This document shows positions 7,243 to 13,339 of a stretch of 16,088 nucleotides of DNA, in pieces. The translations under genes were made by a program, and so were the position numbers. The notes under the pieces are model-generated. The model saw only the letters and a list, made by a program, of their open reading frames with translations, made no database searches and was not told the origin of the DNA. Position 1 is the first letter of the stretch; every line of letters begins with the position of its first letter. The stretch comes from DATKBT01 sp035546295 (GTDB taxonomy: Bacteria; Acidobacteriota; Thermoanaerobaculia; Multivoradales; Multivoraceae), in the NCBI GenBank assembly GCA_035546295.1, contig DATKBT010000183.1, forward strand, positions 1 through 16,088, given 5' to 3'.

Positions 7243-9030
7243 TCAGCGCGCGCCCACTTCGAGATCGACGTTCGCGGTCGCGTCGAGACGTCCCAGATGG
7301 TCGCGGACCCCGACCGAGACTCTCTGCCAGCCCTGCTGCATCTCGAGCTGGATGGGGTAGGTGGCGGCGCTCATCATCGCCTGCTCGAGATCGGCGTCGG
7401 GAACGCGAATGGGAAGTTGGATCTGCTGGAACGGCGACACGCCGCCCTTCAGATCCCGGGCCACCACGAAGACCGAGAGCTGGGCCACGTGGAACCCCTC
7501 CTGCGGCAAGAGGACCAGCTTGTGAAACGGAATCTTGAGCCAGATCGGCACCTGGTAGCTCTTGCGGCCGCTGCGCACCTGCCGTCCCGGATCGAGCCGC
7601 ATGGCGAAGCCGTTGTCGACGATTCCGTAGTGCAGCGCCGACAGCGTGCGGTCCTGGAGCTCCGCCAGGGGGTCCTTCAGGCGGTAGGAGCCGAGATGAC
7701 GCGCGTCGAGACCGCCGCGCTTCACCTTGACCTCGACCCGGTGCGGCTGCCCGTCGCGGCCGGCCGGCGGGCTGTAGCCGAGCGAGTAGAAGGTCTCGAA
7801 GTCCCCGATCATGCGATCGAGCAGGCCGGCGACGTTCGCGGTGCCGGTGAAGGTCAGGCCGCCCGTGCCGCCCGCCATGCGCAGGAGCGAGCTCTCGAGG
7901 CTCTGGGTCTCGAGCGCGACCACGTCGGGCGACATCGGACCCTGACCGTGCGCGGTTCCCGGCGCCCCGAACTCCGCCGACACGCCCCTGGGCGACGCGC
8001 GCGAGCTGTTGGAGATGGTGTAGAAGGCCACGCCGTTGTTGCTGGCGTGGGTCACCAGTCGGTCGAAGAGATCGCCGGCGTCGAGCTCGCTCGACAGCGC
8101 GAGCGTCTCCATGTCGCGCAGGGCACCCAAGGCAGCGGCGGCGTCCTGCGCCGCCGCCCAGGCCTCGAACTTGTTGAGCCATCCCTGGGCCATCGAGTCC
8201 GCGGCGCGCAGGGCGAGCCCGTCGCTCACGTAGAGCACCGCCTTGCGGCCGCGCAGACCGGCCAGGGTGTCGGTGAAGTGCGCCAGGGCCTCGGTGGCGA
8301 CCTGGACCTTGCGGTAGCGCCGTTCGGCCAGGAAGCGGATGTCGTTGGCCAGGCGGATCGCCTCGACCTGCGCGTCTTCGAAGTCCCTGAGACCGCCCAA
8401 GTCGAGGATCGGTCCGCCCTGAGCGGGGCTGGGCGGCATGCGCGCCTGCTGCATCCGCCGCAGCAGCGTCCGGTGATCGACCTCGTCGCGGACGTGCTGG
8501 CCGACCTCCTTCGACACCCGATCCAGCGACTCTTTGAGCTGGTCGACGTCGTTCGTGAAGGCCTCGATCACCTCCACGACACCGCCCATGGCGACCAGCA
8601 TCACCCGATCCCGGGGGTCCAGGTTGGCCCTCAGGTACTCCTCGAGATTCCCGAAGATCAGGTTGCGATTCTCCGGTCGCGTGTTCAGGTTGTCGATGAA
8701 CACGACCAGGCTGAGGTTGCGCGTCGCCGGAGCCGGCAGCGAGTCCTCCTCGGTCTCTCCCGGAGCGAGTACCGTGCTGCGTCCCTCGACGGCGAAGAAG
8801 TTCGTGAGCTCGACCTGCCGGCCGTCCTCGTAGACCTCGAAGTCCTCACGGGTCAGGCCGGTGACAGGCTCGCCCTGGCGATCCGTCACGATCACCTCGA
8901 CGTTGACCACCTGGACCTCGATGGTCTCGGAGAACGGCTCGATCTCCTGAGCCGTCCCGGACCGGGAGAGGACCAGCCCCAGGGCCAGCCAGGCGAGAGC
9001 GGAGGATCGACAGGCGGCGACGTTTCTCAT
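7243..9030 (-). CDS. VWFA-related protein of the acidobacterial type, secreted
   Basis: This 595-residue protein begins with a Sec signal peptide (about 1-27, ending SGTA before QE). A beta-rich segment follows with the family signature VEVIVTDRQGEPVTGLTREDF and VYEDG (about 44-70). The von Willebrand A-like fold comes next: strand VVFIDNLNT at 109-117, VMLVAMGG at about 143-150, a long helical insertion, and GRKAVLYVSDG at about 261-271. The C-terminal part has FYSLGYSPPAGRDGQPHRVE and more beta structure. It matches the pattern described as VWFA-related Acidobacterial domain (TIGR03436). The usual metal-site DxSxS reads DNLNT here, so classic metal-dependent adhesion is doubtful. Function in these bacteria is unknown; surface protein binding is the usual guess. 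The ATG at 9030 is chosen because GGAG lies 8 bases upstream and the signal peptide starts there. In-frame ATGs at 9051 and 9105 would only add a charged leader. Confidence 0.9.
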   Translation of the reverse strand: MRNVAACRSSALAWLALGLVLSRSGTAQEIEPFSETIEVQVVNVEVIVTDRQGEPVTGLTREDFEVYEDGRQVELTNFFAVEGRSTVLAPGETEEDSLPAPATRNLSLVVFIDNLNTRPENRNLIFGNLEEYLRANLDPRDRVMLVAMGGVVEVIEAFTNDVDQLKESLDRVSKEVGQHVRDEVDHRTLLRRMQQARMPPSPAQGGPILDLGGLRDFEDAQVEAIRLANDIRFLAERRYRKVQVATEALAHFTDTLAGLRGRKAVLYVSDGLALRAADSMAQGWLNKFEAWAAAQDAAAALGALRDMETLALSSELDAGDLFDRLVTHASNNGVAFYTISNSSRASPRGVSAEFGAPGTAHGQGPMSPDVVALETQSLESSLLRMAGGTGGLTFTGTANVAGLLDRMIGDFETFYSLGYSPPAGRDGQPHRVEVKVKRGGLDARHLGSYRLKDPLAELQDRTLSALHYGIVDNGFAMRLDPGRQVRSGRKSYQVPIWLKIPFHKLVLLPQEGFHVAQLSVFVVARDLKGGVSPFQQIQLPIRVPDADLEQAMMSAATYPIQLEMQQGWQRVSVGVRDHLGRLDATANVDLEVGAR

Positions 9031-9038
9031 GCGGCGTG

Positions 9039-9042
9039 CTCC
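9039..9042 (-). promoter_or_regulatory. Ribosome binding site supporting the VWFA-protein start
   Basis: GGAG on the minus strand is separated from the ATG at 9030 by 8 bases. The competing upstream ATG at 9051 has GGAGG only 3 bases away, which is too close, and would put seven extra residues including two arginines before the signal peptide. Confidence 0.45.
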
Positions 9043-9112
9043 GGGCGGCATCCCCCTCCGGCTCTCGGAGCCTCGGCGCTCCGACCCGGCAGAGACCGGC
9101 GGCACCGACGGG

Positions 9113-9160
9113 GTCTAGGAGCCGTTCTTCGAACCGTCTAGGAGCCGTTTTCTTCGAACC
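9113..9160. repeat. Two-copy tandem repeat (23 bp + 25 bp) in a divergent intergenic region
   Basis: Copy 1 (9113-9135) and copy 2 (9136-9160) both begin gtctaggagccgtt and end cttcgaacc. They are identical except for two extra T's in copy 2. The first copy contains GTTC-TTC-GAAC, a small inverted repeat, and both contain TTCGAA. The pair sits about 83 bases before the VWFA start and about 155 bases before the CRTAC1 start at 9315, in the only stretch where both promoters could lie. It may be a paired regulator site or simply a recent duplication. No -10/-35 pair was convincing nearby. Confidence 0.75.
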
Positions 9161-9314
9161 TGCGATGCTAGCACGCGCTCCAGCTCCAGTGAGGCCAATG
9201 GGTGTAGACTTACCCGTCGCCTCGGGCGACCGCCGCCTCGAACCGCGACAGCGCCTCCGCCGTCCGGACGGCGCGAAGATCAGCCGTCACGAGCAGCCGG
9301 CGGTGAACGGAAGC

Positions 9315-11237
9315 ATGAGCAAGACCTCCTCCCCGTGGCGGGGCGCGAGGCTCCGGAGGGCCGCCCGAGCCGCCACCCTGGCCCTCCTGTGGTGGGCCGG
9401 CGCCGCCCCCGCGCAGGGCCCGCCGCGCAAGATCCTGGTGGTTCCCGGCGACGTCGGCGAGCAGGCGCTCGCGCAGCGCCGCGAGGCGCAGCTCGCCGGC
9501 CTCGAGCGGATCCAGGCGTTCGCTTTCTTCCGCTTCGAGGACCGAGTCGCCGAGAGCGGCATCCGCTTCCATCACCGCATCGTCGATGACGCCGGCAAGC
9601 ACCACAAGATGGTCCACTACGACCACGGCAACGGCGTCGCCGTGGCGGACGTCGACGGCGACGGGCACCACGACATCTACTTCCTCACCCAGCTCGGGGC
9701 CAACGAGCTGTGGCGCAACCTCGGCAACGGCAAGTTCGAGGACGCGACCGCGACCGCCGGGGTCGGTCTCGCCGACCGCGTCAGCGTCGCCGCCTCCTTC
9801 GGAGACATCGACAACGACGGCGATCCCGATCTCTTCGTGACCACGGTCAAGATGGGCAACGTGCTCTTCGAGAACGACGGCAAGGGGCGGTTCCGCGACA
9901 TCTCGCAGGCCGCCGGCGTGGACTACGTCGGGCATTCCTCCGGTGCGGTCTTCTTCGACTACGACAACGACGGCAGGCTCGACCTCTTCGTCGCCAACGT
10001 CGGCGTCTACACCACCGAGCGCAAGGGACGCGGCGGCTACTACGTCGGCGTCGAAGGGGCCTTCTCGGGCCATCTCTATCCCGAACGCACCGAGGCCAGC
10101 CTGCTCTACCGCAACCTCGGCGGCAACCGCTTCGAGGAGGTCTCGCAGCAAACCGGTCTGCGCGACACCGGCTGGAGCGGCGACGCCAGCGCCGTAGATC
10201 TCGACGGCGACGGCTACCGCGACCTCTACGTGCTCAACATGCAGGGCGACGATCACTTCTGGGTGAACGTCGAGGGCCGCGCCTTCGTCGACAAGACGAG
10301 CGAGCTCTTTCCCAAGACCCCCTGGGGAACGATGGGGGTGAAGTTCTTCGACTACGACGGCGACGGGCTGCTCGACCTGGCCTTGACCGACATGCACTCG
10401 GACATGAGCGAGAACGTGGGCGTCGAGCGAGAGAAGCTCAAGTCCCGGATGCAGTGGAGCGAGGACGTACTACAGGGGGGCGACGACAACATCTTCGGCA
10501 ACGCCTTCTACCACAACCGAGGGGGCGGCGAGTTCGTTGAGGTCTCCGATCAGATCGGCACCGAGAACTACTGGCCGTGGGGCCTCAGCGTCGACGACCT
10601 CAACGCCGATGGCTTCGACGACATGTTCATCGCCTCGAGCATGAACTACCCGTTCCGCTACGGCATCAACTCGCTGCTGCTCAACGAGGGCGGCAAGCGG
10701 TTCGTCGACGCCGAGTTCATCCTCGGGGTCGAGCCGCGCCGGGATCGTGCCGTGGTGCAGGACTGGTTCGAGCTCGACTGCGGCGGCGAGGACGCCGGCC
10801 ACGAGTACTGTGAGGGCGAAGAGGGTCGGGTGACGGTGCGTGGCACCGTCGGCTCGCGCGGCTCGGTGATCTTCGACCTCGACGGCGACGGCGACCTCGA
10901 CATCGTGACGGCGGAGTTCAACGGCCGTCCCCAGGTTCTGGTCAGCGACCTCGCGCAGCAAGCCGAGATCCACTACCTCAAGCTACGGCTCGTCGGCACG
11001 GCGTCGAACCGTGACGGCCTCGGCGCGCGGGTGCGGGTGAGCGCGGGCGGGCGAGTCCTCACCAAGGAGCACGACGGCAAGTCGGGCTACCTGTCGCAGA
11101 GCGCGCTGCCGCTCTACTTCGGGCTGGGAGCGCAGACGCGGGTCGATCGCATCGACGTGCGCTGGCCCTCCGGACGAGAGCAGGTGGTGACCGAATCGCT
11201 GTCGGTCAACACCCTGCTCGAGATCGTCGAGGAGTAG
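9315..11237 (+). CDS. CRTAC1 family protein, divergent subtype: secreted FG-GAP propeller with ASPIC/UnbV domain
   Basis: This 640-residue protein has a Sec signal peptide (arginine-rich start, hydrophobic ALLWWAGAAPA, cleavage near residue 35). Seven DxDxDG-type loops follow, the first at residue 112 (DVDGDGHHD) and the sixth altered to DLNADGFDD, consistent with a seven-bladed calcium-binding propeller. The ASPIC/UnbV domain is at about 556-630, with DGKSGYLSQSALPLYFGLG and WPSGR at 617. Compared with the other two CRTAC1 proteins here it lacks the mid-propeller CGP cysteine pair. It has an insertion with its own pair (C489, C499) and eight histidines between residues 86 and 119. The start is chosen because the signal peptide begins at this ATG, although the ribosome binding site is weak; an in-frame GTG at 9303 is possible. 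An upstream extension to 9036 would be signal-free, low-complexity sequence over the intergenic repeat. It is transcribed away from the VWFA gene. Confidence 0.92.
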   Translation: MSKTSSPWRGARLRRAARAATLALLWWAGAAPAQGPPRKILVVPGDVGEQALAQRREAQLAGLERIQAFAFFRFEDRVAESGIRFHHRIVDDAGKHHKMVHYDHGNGVAVADVDGDGHHDIYFLTQLGANELWRNLGNGKFEDATATAGVGLADRVSVAASFGDIDNDGDPDLFVTTVKMGNVLFENDGKGRFRDISQAAGVDYVGHSSGAVFFDYDNDGRLDLFVANVGVYTTERKGRGGYYVGVEGAFSGHLYPERTEASLLYRNLGGNRFEEVSQQTGLRDTGWSGDASAVDLDGDGYRDLYVLNMQGDDHFWVNVEGRAFVDKTSELFPKTPWGTMGVKFFDYDGDGLLDLALTDMHSDMSENVGVEREKLKSRMQWSEDVLQGGDDNIFGNAFYHNRGGGEFVEVSDQIGTENYWPWGLSVDDLNADGFDDMFIASSMNYPFRYGINSLLLNEGGKRFVDAEFILGVEPRRDRAVVQDWFELDCGGEDAGHEYCEGEEGRVTVRGTVGSRGSVIFDLDGDGDLDIVTAEFNGRPQVLVSDLAQQAEIHYLKLRLVGTASNRDGLGARVRVSAGGRVLTKEHDGKSGYLSQSALPLYFGLGAQTRVDRIDVRWPSGREQVVTESLSVNTLLEIVEE

Positions 11238-11296
11238 CCGCCGCGGTCCTGTCGGCTTCTCCGCTGGCAGCCGCACGACGGCAAAGCAGCGCGAGA

Positions 11297-11329
11297 GCCG
11301 GTCGAGCGGCGCCCGGCCTCTCGACCGGC
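11297..11329. terminator. Inverted repeat between convergent CRTAC1 genes, probable bidirectional terminator
   Basis: A perfect 10-bp stem (gccggtcgag / ctcgaccggc) encloses a 13-base GC-rich loop. It is 59 bases after the plus-strand stop and 7 bases after the minus-strand stop. There is no T run in either direction. Like the hairpin at 3903-3930 it sits exactly between converging genes. Confidence 0.65.
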
Positions 11330-11336
11330 GGCGCGT

Positions 11337-13118
11337 TTACGGCGGTGAGGCGGTCGGCGACCAGGCACCGCCAGTGCCTTCGCGCAGCAGGTGGTAGCGG
11401 TCGACGGCGAGGTCCCTCCACTCCTCGATGCGGCCGCTCGTCCAGTAGGCCCGCACCCGCTCCACTCGCGCAGCGTCCCCCAGGCCGATCAGCACCCTGG
11501 GGTCATGGGCCGAGGCGAAGCTGCCTTCGCTGCGCACGCGGCGCACCAGCGCCGGCTCTTGCCCGCGCAGAACGGCGACCCGTGTGCCCAGCGCGTCGCG
11601 GCCGGCGGCGTCGAGCAGGCGCAGCCCCAGCCAGTGGCGGCGGTGGCCGATCTGATTGAGCAGCAGACGCGGTGGGCCGCTGTTGTTGAGCAGCAGCACG
11701 TCGGTGTCGCCGTCGTTGTCGACGTCGCCGAAGGCGGCGCCGCGGGTCACCTCGGACAGCGCGAACGAGGGTCCGGCGCGCCCACTCACTTCGATGAACG
11801 TGCCGTCGCCGCGGTTGTGGAAGAGCTGGTTCGGCTCGTGAAACGGGAAGGGATCGCCGCGGCGGGCGAGCTCCTCGACGACCCGGACGGCGCCGTTGGC
11901 GACCAGCAGGTCGAGCCAGCCGTCGTTGTCGTAGTCGAAGAACAGCGTTCCCCAGCTGGTGTGGCTCCAGCTCGGAACCGCGAGGCCGGTGGCGATGGTG
12001 ACGTCCTCGAAGGAACCGGAGCCGTCGTTCGAGTAAAGCGTATTGGTCTCCCCCACCAGGTGGGTCATGAACAGGTCCTCGTCGCCGTCGCCGTCGAAGT
12101 CGCCGGCGTCGACGCCCATGCTCGCCTCCGGCAGACCGTCGCGGTTGACGGCCGACCCGGCGAGGAGCGCCTGGTCGCGGAAGGTCCCGTCATGCTGATT
12201 CATCCACATGTGGTTCTCGATGCCGTCGTTGGCGACGTAGAGGTCGAGCCAGCGGTCGCCGTCGAGATCGGCGGCCACCACGCCCAGCGCCTTGCCGACC
12301 TGGCGAGCGACGCCGGTGCGGCTCGAGACATCCTCGAAGGTGCCGTCGCCGCGATTGCGGAACAGGCGTCCGGTCACGCCGGCATAGGCGTTGGGCCCGC
12401 AGTAATCCTGCGCGCCGGTGGCGGTGCGGCAGACCTTGTGATTGGCGAACGTGAAGTCCACGTAGCTGCCGACGTAGAGGTCCAGCCAACCGTCTCGGTC
12501 GTAGTCGAAAAAGACCGCCGGGACGCTCCACCGCGAATCGTCGGTGCCGGTCTCCGCCGTGACGTCGCGAAACGTGCCGTCGCCCTGGTTCCTCCACATC
12601 TGGTTCGGCCCCAGATTGGTGACGTAGAGATCGACCCAACCGTCGTTGTCGTAGTCCCCGGTGGCGACGCCGAAGCCGTAACCGTAAGCGCGCAGCCCGG
12701 CCTCCTCGGTGACGTCGGTGAAGCGCAGCCGCCGCTCCCCGCTCGGCGAGACCACGAGGTCGTTGCGGTAGAGGCGGTCCGAGAGCGGCAGGGGCTGGCG
12801 GGGCGGGAACACGGCGTCGGCGGGCGTCTTGCCCTCGCCCAGCATGCCGCCCTGCACCAGGTAGACGTCGAGATCGCCGTCGTTGTCGTAGTCGAGGAAG
12901 GCGCAACCGGCGCCATTGATCTCCGCCATGTAGTACTCGCCCGACATGCCGTTGAAGTGGACGAAGTCGAGACCCACCTCGGCCGCAGCCTCGATGAAGA
13001 AGGGCTCCGCTCCCGGCGCCGCCTCGTGCCCCCCCTGGCTCGAAAGGGCCCGCGGCGCCGCTGCGGCGTGGAGCGCAAGACCGGCGACGAGGAGAGCGCG
13101 CATTAGAAGAGCCGGCAT
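11337..13118 (-). CDS. CRTAC1 family protein: secreted FG-GAP propeller with ASPIC/UnbV domain
   Basis: This 593-residue protein is a close paralogue of the product of 527-2320. Both start the mature part with LDFVHFNGMSGE, share DVYLVQG and a GK-rich loop after the first blade, and keep the cysteine pair before GP (here C230 and C240). Seven DxDxDG-type loops are visible from residue 76 onward; the fourth, DLDGDRWLD, has Arg in place of the usual Gly. The C-terminus is an ASPIC/UnbV domain with SAHDPRVLIGLGD and then WTSGR. Unlike its paralogue it has no lipobox: MPALLMRALLVAGLALHAAA is an ordinary Sec signal, so it is probably released rather than lipidated. Starts at 13118 and 13103 are both possible, and neither has a visible ribosome binding site. 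It converges on the CRTAC1 gene at 9315-11237 and diverges from the SGNH-TPR gene. Its biochemical role is unknown. Confidence 0.92.
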   Translation of the reverse strand: MPALLMRALLVAGLALHAAAAPRALSSQGGHEAAPGAEPFFIEAAAEVGLDFVHFNGMSGEYYMAEINGAGCAFLDYDNDGDLDVYLVQGGMLGEGKTPADAVFPPRQPLPLSDRLYRNDLVVSPSGERRLRFTDVTEEAGLRAYGYGFGVATGDYDNDGWVDLYVTNLGPNQMWRNQGDGTFRDVTAETGTDDSRWSVPAVFFDYDRDGWLDLYVGSYVDFTFANHKVCRTATGAQDYCGPNAYAGVTGRLFRNRGDGTFEDVSSRTGVARQVGKALGVVAADLDGDRWLDLYVANDGIENHMWMNQHDGTFRDQALLAGSAVNRDGLPEASMGVDAGDFDGDGDEDLFMTHLVGETNTLYSNDGSGSFEDVTIATGLAVPSWSHTSWGTLFFDYDNDGWLDLLVANGAVRVVEELARRGDPFPFHEPNQLFHNRGDGTFIEVSGRAGPSFALSEVTRGAAFGDVDNDGDTDVLLLNNSGPPRLLLNQIGHRRHWLGLRLLDAAGRDALGTRVAVLRGQEPALVRRVRSEGSFASAHDPRVLIGLGDAARVERVRAYWTSGRIEEWRDLAVDRYHLLREGTGGAWSPTASPP

Positions 13119-13130
13119 CGTCGGGTACCG

Positions 13131-13149
13131 ATTGTAAGGGTTGTAAGGG
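13131..13149 (-). promoter_or_regulatory. Tandem 9-mer with -10-like TACAAT close to the CRTAC1 start
   Basis: On the minus strand CCCTTACAA occurs twice in direct succession, followed by T. This creates TACAAT (13131-13136), one mismatch from the sigma-70 -10 box, ending 12 bases before the ATG at 13118. No -35 match is seen at 16-18 bases. If used, the mRNA would have a leader of only about 5 bases to 13118, or about 20 to 13103. It could instead be a regulator site. Confidence 0.3.
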
Positions 13150-13330
13150 CAGGCCCGGGGAGCCGACCCTGGCGTGCGCGAGCCCCCGCCGCCTTGGATC
13201 GCGCGCGGCCCGCGAGGGGCTCGCGGAGACGCGATGCGCGGCGAGGCCCGGCCGGGCGCCCGCCGGCCCTGCCGGTCACCATTCGGTACGATGACCCTCC
13301 GGCTTCGCGGCCCCACGCTGGGTTCGAGCC

Positions 13331-13335
13331 GGGGG
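13331..13335 (+). promoter_or_regulatory. Ribosome binding site that decides the SGNH-TPR start
   Basis: GGGGG lies 4 bases before the ATG at 13340 but only 1 base before the in-frame GTG at 13337, so the ATG is preferred. The two choices differ by one residue. Confidence 0.4.
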
Positions 13336-13339
13336 TGTG

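Noticed and set aside
7225..9141. Plus-strand open frame of about 640 codons opposite the VWFA gene
   Set aside because: It is the antisense shadow of a gene with clear family signatures and has no export signal or motif of its own.
9036..9314. N-terminal extension of the second CRTAC1 gene back to an ATG at 9036
   Set aside because: The added 93 residues are Arg/Pro/Ala low-complexity sequence, cover the tandem repeat and divergent promoter region, and would bury the signal peptide that begins at 9315.
11391..13106. Plus-strand open frame of about 570 codons opposite the third CRTAC1 gene
   Set aside because: Its repeated VVVVE-type segments are exactly the complement of the DYDNDG codons, so it is not an independent gene.
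13287..13292. TACGAT as a -10 box for the SGNH-TPR gene
   Set aside because: No -35-like hexamer lies 16-18 bases upstream, and such a 6-mer is expected by chance in this interval.
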